Part shown: in pieces, positions 12,597 through 20,716 of the stretch | How the letters are laid out: every line of letters begins with the position of its first letter | Position numbering within the stretch: position 1 is the stretch's first letter | From: an uncultured Bacilli bacterium | GTDB lineage: Bacteria; Bacillota_I; Bacilli_A; RFN20; CAG-826 | Assembly: GCA_944358865.1 (NCBI GenBank) | Contig: CALVRV010000012.1 | Span: forward strand, 1 to 42,680 | Direction of reading: 5' to 3' | DNA: 42,680 nucleotides | Position numbers and translations under genes: made by a program | Notes under the pieces: generated by a model | What the model was told of the DNA's origin: nothing | The model's database searches: none | What the model saw: the letters and a program-made list of their open reading frames with translations, nothing else

Positions 12597-13279
12597 TGAA
12601 AGATATTCATCAATTATTAGAAAGAATACAGATTAAACCTAAAAATTTATCTCTTTACGAATTAGCGTTAACTCATTCTTCTTTTAACGCTGATGCAAAT
12701 ACAAAACATCATGATTATGAAAGACTTGAATATATGGGTGATGCAGTTTTAGGTTTTGTTGTTGCTGATCTAATTTTTAATGTTCATATGGATATGGATC
12801 AAGGCTTAATGTCTAAATTAAGAAGCCATTTAGTTCAATCAAAATCTTTAGCTAATTATGCAAGAAAAATTGAATTATATGATTACATAATTACAGGCCA
12901 TAGCATCGACCACAACACTATTATTGAATCTAATAAAATTTTAGAAGATGTTTTTGAAGCTCTAGTGGGTGCGATATATTTAGATCAGGGTATTAAAAAA
13001 GTATATTCATACATAAAATGGATTTTTTATAATGATATTAAATTTTTTGATTTTGATTCTCTAACTGATTATAAGACAAGACTACAAGAAGAAATGCAAT
13101 CTGAATATCGTGATTCAGTTACATATCGCTTAATTAGTGAAGAAGGACCTGCTCATGATAAAAAATTTGAAACAATGGTGTATTTTAATGGGGAAGCTTT
13201 AGCAAAAGGTGTAGGCAAAACCAAAAAAGCAAGCGAACAAGATGCAGCCAAAAATGCATTAAAAAAGAAAGCGTTATAA
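12596..13279 (+). CDS. rnc: Ribonuclease III
   Basis: RNase III cuts double-stranded RNA, including pre-rRNA stems such as the one flanking 23S in this window. The 227-aa protein has an N-terminal nuclease domain with signature ERLEYMGDA (residues 42-50; E45 and D49) and the second acidic pair D118 and E121 in LEDVFEA. A C-terminal double-stranded RNA binding domain (about 155-226) ends in the helix SEQDAAKNALKKKAL. Length and motifs are normal. The start overlaps the plsX stop by one base (TAATG), so translation is probably coupled. smc, which normally follows rnc in Bacillota, is missing here; ftsY starts after one base. Confidence 0.95.
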   Translation: MKDIHQLLERIQIKPKNLSLYELALTHSSFNADANTKHHDYERLEYMGDAVLGFVVADLIFNVHMDMDQGLMSKLRSHLVQSKSLANYARKIELYDYIITGHSIDHNTIIESNKILEDVFEALVGAIYLDQGIKKVYSYIKWIFYNDIKFFDFDSLTDYKTRLQEEMQSEYRDSVTYRLISEEGPAHDKKFETMVYFNGEALAKGVGKTKKASEQDAAKNALKKKAL

Positions 13280-13280
13280 T

Positions 13281-14261
13281 ATGGGGTTATTTAAATTTTT
13301 AAAAGAAAAATTTTCAAAAAACAATGGCAAAAATGAAAAGAGTGAACTTTATCAAAAAGGTTTAACAAAATCTAGAAAAAATTTTGCCAGCAAATTAAGT
13401 AAATTATCTTCTTCATATTCAAAAGTAAATGAAGAATATTTTGAACAACTTGAGCAAATATTAATTGAAGCTGATGTTGGTGTTAATTTTGCTTTGCAAA
13501 TTATTGAAGAAGTTTTAAATGATTCCAAAAAGAATAATATTAGCGATCCTCAACAAATTAATGAAATACTAGTAGATAAAATGTTTTTAGATTACGCTAG
13601 TAAAGGTGATGTTATAAGTGATATACAATTTAACAATCAAGGACCAACAGTCTTACTAGTTGTAGGAGTTAACGGTGTAGGGAAAACTACCACTATTGCA
13701 AAACTTGCTTATCGTTATATTAATATGAATAAAAAAGTGATGCTTGCTGCTTGTGATACATTTCGTGCTGGCGCGATTGAACAACTTAGCCAATGGGCTA
13801 ATAAATTAAATATACCAATTGTTGTTGGCAAAGCTAATTCTGATCCTGCATCTGTCGCATATGATGGGGCAAGAAAAGCAAAAGAAAATAATGTTGATCT
13901 ATTAATTGTAGATACTGCGGGGCGTTTACAAAATAAATCTAATTTAATGGCTGAACTTGCCAAAATTAGAAGAGTCTTAGCAAAAGAAATAGAAAATGCA
14001 CCCCATGAAACATTTTTAATTATTGACGCTACTACTGGGCAAAATGGTGTCATGCAAGCAAAAGCCTTTAAAGAAGTGACACCAATAACTGGAATTGTCA
14101 TAACAAAAATGGATGGTACAAGTAAGGGTGGTATTATTTTAGCAATTAGAAATGAATTATCTATACCAGTTAGATTTATCGGTTTAGGTGAAAAAATGTC
14201 TGATTTGCAGGAATTTGATTTAGATTCTTATCTTTATGGATTGTGTGTAGAAGATGAATAA
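13281..14261 (+). CDS. ftsY: Signal recognition particle receptor FtsY
   Basis: FtsY is the membrane-associated GTPase that docks SRP-ribosome complexes to the Sec translocon. The protein has 326 aa. It has a short basic N-terminal part with little of the acidic A domain, which is common in Gram-positives, then the NG domain. The P-loop GVNGVGKTTT is at residues 129-138, followed by DTFRAGA, DTAGRLQ and TKMDGTSKGG, all typical of SRP GTPases. It overlaps the next gene, ylxM, by 8 nt and is separated from ffh only by that gene, so receptor, accessory factor and SRP protein are made together. Confidence 0.96.
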   Translation: MGLFKFLKEKFSKNNGKNEKSELYQKGLTKSRKNFASKLSKLSSSYSKVNEEYFEQLEQILIEADVGVNFALQIIEEVLNDSKKNNISDPQQINEILVDKMFLDYASKGDVISDIQFNNQGPTVLLVVGVNGVGKTTTIAKLAYRYINMNKKVMLAACDTFRAGAIEQLSQWANKLNIPIVVGKANSDPASVAYDGARKAKENNVDLLIVDTAGRLQNKSNLMAELAKIRRVLAKEIENAPHETFLIIDATTGQNGVMQAKAFKEVTPITGIVITKMDGTSKGGIILAIRNELSIPVRFIGLGEKMSDLQEFDLDSYLYGLCVEDE

Positions 14262-14568
14262 ATTAGATGAAACTTTATATATAAATAGTTTATTAGACAT
14301 TTATGGAGAGTGTTTATCACCCCAACAAAAAGAAATTTTAAAACTTTATTTTTGTTTTAATTTATCTATAAGTGAAATCGCAAATGATAAACAGATATCT
14401 AGAAGTGCAGTCAACGATGCTTTAAAAAAGGGTGAGATAGCTTTAAAAAATTTAGAAGATAAATTACATTGTTATAAAAAAGATCAACAATTAAAAACAC
14501 TTATTAATAAAATAAAAGAAAATAAACAATATCAAGAATTATTAAATTACATTCCTGAGGAGGATTAA
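14254..14568 (+). CDS. ylxM: YlxM/p13-like SRP-associated helix-turn-helix protein
   Basis: This is a 104-aa protein with a sigma-70 region 4-like helix-turn-helix: LSPQQKEILKLYF, then a recognition-type segment ISRSAVNDALKKGE (about residues 47-60). YlxM of Gram-positives lies between ftsY and ffh and modulates the SRP GTPases; despite the fold it is not known as a classic transcription factor. The start overlaps the end of ftsY by 8 nt and the stop is 3 nt before ffh. The assignment rests on the fold pattern, the length and the diagnostic ftsY-ylxM-ffh order. Confidence 0.88.
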   Translation: MNKLDETLYINSLLDIYGECLSPQQKEILKLYFCFNLSISEIANDKQISRSAVNDALKKGEIALKNLEDKLHCYKKDQQLKTLINKIKENKQYQELLNYIPEED

Positions 14569-14571
14569 TAA

Positions 14572-15909
14572 ATGGCCTTTGAAAATTTAACTGATAAATT
14601 ATCTAATATATTTAAAAAATTTCGTAACGAAACACATTTGACTGAATCCAATATGGATGAAATGTTAAAACAAGTGCGTATCGCTTTATTAGAAGCGGAT
14701 GTTAATTTTAAAGTTGTTAAAGAATTTGTTAATGGCATTAAAGAAAAAGCAATTGGGCAAGAAGTATTAAAAAAATTAAATCCTTCTCAACAAGTTGTAA
14801 AGATAGTCCATGAGGAATTAGTTAACCTACTTGGAAGTGATAATTGTAATTTAAAATTAAAAAATAACGCATTATCTGCAATTATGCTCGTTGGATTACA
14901 AGGTTCTGGTAAAACAACAACAGCAGGTAAACTTGCATATTTATTTAAAAACAAGCAAAAAAAGAAAGTTTTATTAGTGGCGTTAGATGTTTATCGCCCT
15001 GCCGCTATTGATCAATTAAAACAAATCGGTAAACAAATTGATGTCGAAGTATTTGAAATGGGCACTAATAATAAGCCAACAGATATTGCATCGAAAGCTT
15101 TAGAAAAAGCCAGAAGTGAACTTTTTGATATTATGATTCTAGATACTGCTGGTCGTTTACAAATTGACGAACCATTAATGAAAGAATTAAATGATATATC
15201 TAATATTGTTCATCCTGATGAAACACTTTTACTTGTGGATGCAATGGCAGGTCAAGATGCTGTTAATGTCGCTAATTCTTTCCATCAACAGGTTGCTTTG
15301 ACTGGAATTATTATGTCTAAATTAGATGGTGACGCTAGAGGTGGTGCTGCTTTATCTATTCGCCATTTGACTGGTTTAGCGATTAAATTTGCTGGTGTTG
15401 GTGAAAAAATATCTGATTTAGAATTATTCCATCCTGAAAGAATGGCTGATCGTATTCTTGGCATGGGTGATGTCATGACCCTTGTTGAAAAGGCACAAGA
15501 AAATCTTGATGAAAAAGAAATGAAAAAATCATTTAACAAAATGATGGAAGGTGACTTTGATTTAAATGACATGTTAAAACAATTAAAGCAAGTAAATAAA
15601 CTTGGCTCATTATCATCAATTTTAAAAATGATACCTGGTATGCCTAAAATTAGTAAAGAACAACAAGACCTTGCTGAAAAAGAGATGCGTAATTTTGAGA
15701 TTATTTTAAATTCTATGACTCCTTATGAAAAAAAGCATCCTGAAGTTATTAAATTTTCTCAAAAACAAAGAATCTCAAAAGGATGTGGAAAATCTATTCA
15801 AGATATTAATAAAGTATTAAAAAAATATGAGACATCAAAAGAAATGATGAAACAGATGCGACAATATAAAAATAAAGGGAGAATTCCACCAGGTTTTGGA
15901 GGATTTTAA
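14572..15909 (+). CDS. ffh: Signal recognition particle protein Ffh
   Basis: Ffh binds SRP RNA and signal sequences on nascent membrane proteins. The protein has 445 aa. The N domain is followed by the G domain with P-loop GLQGSGKTT (residues 108-116), DTAGRLQ, and SKLDGDARGG. The C-terminal M domain begins near the GMGDV segment and is methionine-rich, with SRP RNA binding helices around the RISKGCGKS stretch, and ends in a short glycine-rich tail. A strong AGGAGG site stands before the ATG. The last four bases overlap the 3' end of the convergent trmD, and a good terminator for ffh lies inside trmD. Confidence 0.97.
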   Translation: MAFENLTDKLSNIFKKFRNETHLTESNMDEMLKQVRIALLEADVNFKVVKEFVNGIKEKAIGQEVLKKLNPSQQVVKIVHEELVNLLGSDNCNLKLKNNALSAIMLVGLQGSGKTTTAGKLAYLFKNKQKKKVLLVALDVYRPAAIDQLKQIGKQIDVEVFEMGTNNKPTDIASKALEKARSELFDIMILDTAGRLQIDEPLMKELNDISNIVHPDETLLLVDAMAGQDAVNVANSFHQQVALTGIIMSKLDGDARGGAALSIRHLTGLAIKFAGVGEKISDLELFHPERMADRILGMGDVMTLVEKAQENLDEKEMKKSFNKMMEGDFDLNDMLKQLKQVNKLGSLSSILKMIPGMPKISKEQQDLAEKEMRNFEIILNSMTPYEKKHPEVIKFSQKQRISKGCGKSIQDINKVLKKYETSKEMMKQMRQYKNKGRIPPGFGGF

Positions 15910-16694
15910 TTTTTATTTTTAATAAATTTATGGCCCTTTTGTAGGGCTTTTTCTTCCCATTTAGGGGTTTTAATATTTTGATCTATCTCATTTAATAATG
16001 ATATATCTTCCTGAGTTAAGTTTATTTTTTTGAATAAATCTTTACGATATTTTCTCGTTAAGCGAAGTGACTCTTTACGATGATATTTTTTTATTGCGTT
16101 GTGATCTCCACAATATAAAATATCAGGTATTTTATCTCCATTAAAATCGTATGGTTCAGTATATTGAGGATATTCTAATAAACAGTCTTGAAAGCTTTCT
16201 TCTTTAATTGATTCTTGACTAATCGCACCATCTAAAAGACGAATAATTGAATCACTAATTGCCATTGATGCAATTTCACCACCCGTTAGTATAAAATCAC
16301 CTATACTTAACATCTTATCAATATATTTATTTATTCTTTCATCAATTCCTTCATAATGACCACATATTATCATTATGTCTTTGTTTGTTGATGAGTAATA
16401 TTTTGCAATATTTTGATTATATGTTTCACCTCTAGGAGATAATAAAATTATTTCCATATTATCAGTTTTATTAGCCATAATTGCATCATAAATGGGCTGA
16501 CATTTCATAATTAAACCAGCACCTCCTCCTACAGGAGGGGTATCTACTCTTTTATATTTATCTTTTGTGTAGTCTCTAATATTTATTAATTTAATATTTA
16601 CTATTTGTTTAGATATTGCTCTTTTAATAATGGAATTATTTAAAAATCCATCAAACATTTCAGGGAATAATGTTAATATTATGATATTTTTCAT
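15906..16694 (-). CDS. trmD: tRNA (guanine-N1)-methyltransferase TrmD
   Basis: TrmD puts the m1G37 methyl group on tRNAs for Leu, Pro and Arg, using SAM, and so protects against frameshifting. The 262-aa protein is slightly longer than usual (about 240-250) because of a basic C-terminal tail. Family motifs are clear: TLFPEMF at the start, TPPVGGGAGLIMKCQP, and the SPOUT knot region CGHYEGIDERI plus IGDFILTGGE. The start has a good GGAGGG site and overlaps the stop of rimM by 4 nt (ATGA). It is the last gene of the reverse-strand rpsP unit and overlaps ffh tail to tail. Confidence 0.96.
   Translation of the reverse strand: MKNIIILTLFPEMFDGFLNNSIIKRAISKQIVNIKLINIRDYTKDKYKRVDTPPVGGGAGLIMKCQPIYDAIMANKTDNMEIILLSPRGETYNQNIAKYYSSTNKDIMIICGHYEGIDERINKYIDKMLSIGDFILTGGEIASMAISDSIIRLLDGAISQESIKEESFQDCLLEYPQYTEPYDFNGDKIPDILYCGDHNAIKKYHRKESLRLTRKYRKDLFKKINLTQEDISLLNEIDQNIKTPKWEEKALQKGHKFIKNKN
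15933..15952 (+). terminator. ffh operon terminator, inside trmD
   Basis: GCCCT (15933-15937) pairs with AGGGC (15943-15947) over a 5-nt loop and is followed by TTTTT on the plus strand. It lies within the last codons of the convergent trmD gene, so it is both coding (minus strand) and terminating (plus strand). It is not T-tailed in the minus direction. Confidence 0.75.
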
Positions 16695-17203
16695 AACATT
16701 CCCTCCATATATTTAATAATGATTGTTTTATTTTTTATATCGACTTCTTGAATAAATATTTTATCAATAAATGGGACAAAAAATATTTTGTTATTATTTG
16801 TTTTGCATCTTAGTGTAATTTGAGCAGGAAATTCTTCAACTTTTATAACGTCTCCTAAATATTTACCCTCTAATGTAATAATTTTACATCCTTCAAGGTC
16901 ATTAAAAAAATATTGATTTTCTTTTAAAGTGACATCATCTTTTTTAATGTTTACACTATAACCTTTTAAATTTAAAGCATCATCAATATTATTTATTTCT
17001 TCAAATAAGACATAATCATTACCTTTGTATTGATAATAATTTAAAGCGTGAACAACAATCTCTTTTTTACTATCGGGACTAATTAAAATAATATTGTTTT
17101 CTTTTTTATATCTTTCATTAGCAAAATAAGTGTTACTTTTAATAACTACTTCACCCTTAATACCATGTACATTAATAATTGTTCCTAAATTTAAATAATC
17201 CAT
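16691..17203 (-). CDS. rimM: Ribosome maturation factor RimM
   Basis: RimM helps 30S head assembly around S19. The start is set at 17203, where the protein begins MDYLNLGTI as in the family; the frame is open further upstream into khpA, but that would add 17 untypical residues. From this start it has 170 aa, the normal length. The N-terminal barrel carries GTIINVHGIKGEV, and a C-terminal PRC-type barrel includes the FFNDLEG and VPFIDKIF segments. No Shine-Dalgarno site stands before the ATG, and the start lies just after a hairpin that spans the khpA stop. It ends in TGA, which supports the standard genetic code. Confidence 0.92.
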   Translation of the reverse strand: MDYLNLGTIINVHGIKGEVVIKSNTYFANERYKKENNIILISPDSKKEIVVHALNYYQYKGNDYVLFEEINNIDDALNLKGYSVNIKKDDVTLKENQYFFNDLEGCKIITLEGKYLGDVIKVEEFPAQITLRCKTNNNKIFFVPFIDKIFIQEVDIKNKTIIIKYMEGML

Positions 17204-17208
17204 ATAGC

Positions 17209-17233
17209 AAAAAAGAGGTTTAGTCCTCTTTTT
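17209..17233 (-). terminator. Hairpin over the khpA stop codon (weak terminator or attenuator)
   Basis: AAAAAGAGG and CCTCTTTTT pair across a 6-nt loop that contains the khpA stop codon. Most of the T residues on the minus strand lie within the stem, so termination should be partial. It could lower rimM-trmD expression relative to rpsP-khpA. Confidence 0.45.
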
Positions 17234-17492
17234 CTCCTTCGTCATAAGATTCAAAACGTATGTGAACGTGTTGACTTTGTTTTTTTGCTGAAACAGACAC
17301 TAATTCTCTTATAGCGTTGGCAATAACGCCTTTTTTGCCAATTAAACGTGAAATATCTTTCTTGTTAGCGGCAATAAGAATTGTAATATCTTTATCTTTG
17401 TTTTTTGTGGATGGAATTTCTCTAATAAGGACTGCTTCTTTGTCTTCTACGATAGGATCAACTATCGCATGAATTGTATTTTGATAGTCCAT
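17220..17492 (-). CDS. khpA: KH-domain RNA-binding protein KhpA (YlqC)
   Basis: This 90-aa protein has a single type II KH domain, with the RNA-binding GKKG loop in RLIGKKGVIANAIREL at about residues 50-65. KhpA proteins bind RNA widely in Gram-positives, often together with KhpB, and affect cell division and sRNA control. It lies 2 nt after rpsP and before rimM, its standard place. The C-terminus is acidic. ylqD, which sits between khpA and rimM in Bacillus, is missing. Confidence 0.93.
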   Translation of the reverse strand: MDYQNTIHAIVDPIVEDKEAVLIREIPSTKNKDKDITILIAANKKDISRLIGKKGVIANAIRELVSVSAKKQSQHVHIRFESYDEGEKED

Positions 17493-17494
17493 TA

Positions 17495-17770
17495 TTATTT
17501 AACTTTCTTTTTTGCTTCAGCACGTTTAGCAATAATGCCTTTTTTGCTTAAAATTGCTTTAACAGTGTCAGAACAAACAGCACCTTTATCGAGCCATTGC
17601 ATAGCTTTTTCTTCATCCACGACAGCATTTTCAACACCTTTATCTGGGTCGAAATAGCCAATTTGTTCAATAATTCTACCATCTCTTGCAAAACGAGAAT
17701 CAGCGGCGACAATACGATAGAATGGATCTTCATGACGGCCAATTCTTGTTAATCTTAATTTTACTGCCAT
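17495..17770 (-). CDS. rpsP: 30S ribosomal protein S16
   Basis: S16 is an early assembly protein of the 30S subunit. The start is placed at 17770, giving 91 aa and the family N-terminus MAVKLRLTRIG. An upstream in-frame start would add 19 residues that no S16 has, whereas AAGGAG lies 7 nt before the chosen ATG. The core HEDPFYRIVAADSRFARDGR and IGYFDP match the family closely, and the tail is lysine-rich. It is the first gene of the rpsP-khpA-rimM-trmD unit, driven by a near-consensus promoter. Confidence 0.97.
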   Translation of the reverse strand: MAVKLRLTRIGRHEDPFYRIVAADSRFARDGRIIEQIGYFDPDKGVENAVVDEEKAMQWLDKGAVCSDTVKAILSKKGIIAKRAEAKKKVK

Positions 17771-17798
17771 AATTTTTCTCCTTTTCTTTGACTTAGTT

Positions 17799-17827
17799 AG
17801 TATAAATAGTATTGATTTTAGTGTCAA
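17799..17827 (-). promoter_or_regulatory. Strong promoter of the rpsP operon
   Basis: On the reverse strand TTGACA (17827-17822) and TATACT (17804-17799) are 17 nt apart, nearly consensus. The distance to the rpsP start is about 28 nt. Its -35 box is the left arm of a perfect inverted repeat shared with the divergent promoter. Confidence 0.85.
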
Positions 17828-17837
17828 GTATTTTTGC

Positions 17838-17867
17838 TTGACATTATAATTTTGTTAAATTTTTAAT
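17838..17867 (+). promoter_or_regulatory. Divergent promoter of the purine permease
   Basis: TTGACA (17838-17843) is followed after 18 nt by TTTAAT (17862-17867). The -35 boxes of the two divergent promoters form CTTGACA arms of a perfect inverted repeat (17822-17828 and 17837-17843) with 8 nt between, so two polymerases could not easily bind at once. A second -10 candidate, TAAAAT at 17877-17882, would give an almost leaderless transcript. Confidence 0.55.
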
Positions 17868-17892
17868 TAATTTTGTTAAAATATATGTATCA

Positions 17893-19374
17893 ATGGAATT
17901 TTTAGAAAAAATATTTAAGATAAAAGAAAAAGGTTCCACATTAAAAAAAGAAATAATAGGTGGATTAATTGTTTTTGTTTCGATGTGTTATGTTTTACCA
18001 TTAAACGCATCAATTATTGGAAGCATGGGCATGTCTTATAGCGGTGTATTTGCTATGACTGCTTTTGTTAGCGCTATTGTTACACTTATTATGGCTTTAG
18101 TTGCTAATTATCCTGTTGTCTTATCGGCAGGAATGGGATTAAATGCTTATATTGCTTATACTATAGCGGCGTCAAGTGGCTATACATGGCAACAAGCAAT
18201 GATATTACTTACTATTTCTGGTATCTTGTTTTTTGCTTTTTCTTTAACTCCAGTTCGAAAACTAATCATAAACGCAATACCTAATGGATTAAAATATATT
18301 ATTAGTGCCGCCTTAGGAGCGTTTATTTGTTTTGTTGGATTAAAAAATTCTGGAATTATTATTTCTAATGAATCAACTTTTGTTGGACTTGGTAATTTTG
18401 CAAATCCCGCGACTATTATATCGGTAGTGACTGCCTTTATATGTTTTGGATTAATGTTTTCAAAACGAAAAATTTTAGGTAATTTAGCTATTCCTATTTG
18501 TGTTTTACTTGCTGCTTTAAGTGGATTAATTACATCTATTATTATGTCAAATACTGGCATGTTATATCATGATGGCACAAGTTGGGTATATGGTGGATAT
18601 CTAGCTAATGATGTTGTTAATTTACCAATTGCTCCTTGGCTTGATGAATCTGTTAAATTTGGCCTAAGTGGTGTTGAAGATGTGGTATTTTTTGGTATTT
18701 TTTCAAATAATGGCTATAATGGCACATCTTTTGTTAATGATTTAGTTGCTGTATTTCAAAATCCAGTCTCTTACATTGCTATTTTTTCATTAATGTTTGT
18801 CAACTTATTTGATACAACCGCAACTTTACTAGCGGTAGGTAGAAACGTTGGTTTAATTGATGAAAAAGGAGAAATGCAAAATTATCAAAAAGCTGTTTTA
18901 GCTGATGCGACCGGCGCTTTAATATGCGCACCACTTGGCACTAGCACTGTTACATCTTTTGCAGAATCTAATGTCGGTGTTGAGATGGGAGCAAGAACTG
19001 GTTTAAGTGCTTTTGTTGCTGCCATATTGTTTATTTTAAGTGCATTTATTTATCCGATATTTTCTATTTTTACGGCTGGATGTGTTTCTGCACCAGCTTT
19101 AATTTGTGTTGGTACTTTAATTTTTGTTAATAATTTTAAAGCTATTGATTTTAAAGACCAATTGCTTATTTTTACTGGTTTTATTACTGTTATTTTTACT
19201 TTATTAACTTATTCTATTGCCTCTGGTATTGGAATGGGATTAATTGCTTATCTTGTCATGTTAATGTTTGCAAAAAGATGGAAAGATATTAATGTAACAC
19301 TTATTGTTATTGCTATTTTATTTTTGATATCGTTTGTACTAAGTGCGGTTTTAAATGTTATAAACCAAACGTAG
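17893..19374 (+). CDS. NCS2-family purine permease (AzgA/PbuG-like)
   Basis: This 493-aa membrane protein of about 12 helices probably imports hypoxanthine, guanine or adenine by proton symport. Family signatures are GMGLNAYIAYT near residue 80, LFDTTATLLAVG near 305 and the APLGTSTVTSF loop near 345. The AzgA branch is favoured by these motifs and by an N-terminus with KIKEKGSTLKKEI. A loop of about 45 residues near 215-260 is longer than in typical members. No Shine-Dalgarno site precedes the ATG. No purine riboswitch is visible in the short leader. The gene is not part of the Bacillus cluster order and lies between the inverted rpsP unit and the lipoprotein pair. Confidence 0.88.
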   Translation: MEFLEKIFKIKEKGSTLKKEIIGGLIVFVSMCYVLPLNASIIGSMGMSYSGVFAMTAFVSAIVTLIMALVANYPVVLSAGMGLNAYIAYTIAASSGYTWQQAMILLTISGILFFAFSLTPVRKLIINAIPNGLKYIISAALGAFICFVGLKNSGIIISNESTFVGLGNFANPATIISVVTAFICFGLMFSKRKILGNLAIPICVLLAALSGLITSIIMSNTGMLYHDGTSWVYGGYLANDVVNLPIAPWLDESVKFGLSGVEDVVFFGIFSNNGYNGTSFVNDLVAVFQNPVSYIAIFSLMFVNLFDTTATLLAVGRNVGLIDEKGEMQNYQKAVLADATGALICAPLGTSTVTSFAESNVGVEMGARTGLSAFVAAILFILSAFIYPIFSIFTAGCVSAPALICVGTLIFVNNFKAIDFKDQLLIFTGFITVIFTLLTYSIASGIGMGLIAYLVMLMFAKRWKDINVTLIVIAILFLISFVLSAVLNVINQT

Positions 19375-19380
19375 TTTTAA

Positions 19381-19409
19381 TTGTTTTATTATATTTTAAT
19401 TACTATAAT
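19381..19409 (+). promoter_or_regulatory. Promoter of the first lipoprotein gene
   Basis: TTGTTT (19381-19386), a 17-nt spacer and TATAAT (19404-19409) lie 39 nt before the lipoprotein start. No T-tailed hairpin is seen between the permease stop (19374) and this promoter. Confidence 0.6.
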
Positions 19410-19447
19410 AAATTATGGTTTAAAAGTTCAAGGAGGATAAACACAAG

Positions 19448-20620
19448 ATGAAAAAACTTTTACCTTTAATTGGTTCAATGTCATTGCTTCTTGGTTTAGT
19501 TGCTTGTGATACAACTACATCATCGACATTACCTGACATTGATGATTTTAATGAAGAAGTCACTCTTTCTGAGGGCTTAGAAGCAATCTCTTTAGCGTAT
19601 GAAAATGTTTTAGACGCTAATACTATCAAAATTGGTGCTGATTTAACTAATGTAAGTACTGATGTAAAAACAGTAACACAAGTTTTAGTTGATGGTGTTT
19701 TACAACAAACTACAACAGTTAACTCAAAACAAAATTTAACAAGCAGTATTGATTTTGCCTTAAATATTGATGATACAAAAACTGTCGATCAAGCATTTAA
19801 AGGTATTGTTAGTGTTGGTGACACTAATATGACTGGATCAACTACTATTGATGATGTTAAGATGGAATTTGGCCTTAACTTTGAAAGTGTCAGTGCTTAT
19901 TTAGATGGCAGTAAAGTTTACCTTGATGTCACTAATAGCGGCATTTATGATCAAATTTTAGAAATCGTTACTACCGCTAATGGAGGAAGTACATCCCAAA
20001 CAGAACAATTAGAAGCTATTTTTGATCAAATCGGAGAAAAAATTGCTTTTGATTTAAGTTCTTTAAATAATTCTACTTCTTTACCTGTTCTTGGTGACTT
20101 TTTTAATAGTTTACCAAGCGCTGACGAAATTGTTACAAGTGTTGAACAAGCTTTAACAACTCTTCCAATACTAAGTGATTTATTAACTTTTAAAACTAAT
20201 GGCGAAGATACATTAGTTAATATTAATGTAACAAATGATGATTTATTTGAATTAGTGGCTTTTATTCTTTCTAGTAGCGATCCAAACGTTCCACCTATGA
20301 CCGCTGAGGAAGTTGAAGAAATGGTTGGCGATTCATTCAATATCAATTCATTTGATATCAATATTGTAATTGATAGCGTTGGTTATATTTCATACCTTGA
20401 CACTGATATTGATATGAAAACAGCAACAGCATCTGGTGAAAGCAGTATTACTCCTGGTGGTGATACTGTAGTTGAAACTAATACTACCGTTACTTCAAAT
20501 GTTGTTTTTGATACAACTTTCACGTTTGATTTTAGTGAAGAAACTTTAGAATTACCATCTGATTTAGATAGTTATTATTTAGTTCCAATCAGCCAATCTG
20601 GTGGTGTTGGTACAATTTAA
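19448..20620 (+). CDS. Lipoprotein of unknown function, paralogue A
   Basis: This 390-aa protein has a type II signal peptide: a KK start, a hydrophobic core and lipobox LVAC with the modified Cys at about residue 20, then a Thr/Ser-rich linker. The mature part is acidic and rich in Asp, Ser, Thr and beta-strand-like repeats, with no Cys, so it should sit on the outer face of the membrane. I recognise no known domain. It resembles the next gene along most of its length (same order of segments, for example LEI-rich helix, then FDINIVIDSVGYI followed by DTDID). AAGGAGG precedes the ATG. It ends in a clear terminator. It could be a lineage-specific substrate-binding or surface protein; no transporter gene is next to it apart from the purine permease, and that is a different class. 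Confidence 0.85.
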   Translation: MKKLLPLIGSMSLLLGLVACDTTTSSTLPDIDDFNEEVTLSEGLEAISLAYENVLDANTIKIGADLTNVSTDVKTVTQVLVDGVLQQTTTVNSKQNLTSSIDFALNIDDTKTVDQAFKGIVSVGDTNMTGSTTIDDVKMEFGLNFESVSAYLDGSKVYLDVTNSGIYDQILEIVTTANGGSTSQTEQLEAIFDQIGEKIAFDLSSLNNSTSLPVLGDFFNSLPSADEIVTSVEQALTTLPILSDLLTFKTNGEDTLVNINVTNDDLFELVAFILSSSDPNVPPMTAEEVEEMVGDSFNINSFDINIVIDSVGYISYLDTDIDMKTATASGESSITPGGDTVVETNTTVTSNVVFDTTFTFDFSEETLELPSDLDSYYLVPISQSGGVGTI

Positions 20621-20646
20621 TATTAGTTATTGATTTTTACTTTTAT

Positions 20647-20687
20647 AGGCTGTTAAGAAATTAAAAACTTAATAGCCTTTTTATTTT
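20647..20687 (+). terminator. Terminator after lipoprotein A
   Basis: AGGCT-G-TTAAG (20647-20657) pairs with CTTAA-T-AGCCT (20668-20678) over a 10-nt loop with one G-U pair, followed by a T-rich run. It is a strong intrinsic terminator directly before the next promoter. Confidence 0.85.
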
Positions 20688-20692
20688 TGTTA

Positions 20693-20698
20693 TATAAT
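20693..20698 (+). promoter_or_regulatory. -10 box of the second lipoprotein gene
   Basis: A perfect TATAAT lies 18 nt before the ATG at 20717, with GAGGTG in between. The -35 region falls inside the preceding terminator stem and has no good match to TTGACA. Confidence 0.5.
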
Positions 20699-20716
20699 TA
20701 TAACGAGGTGATAATT

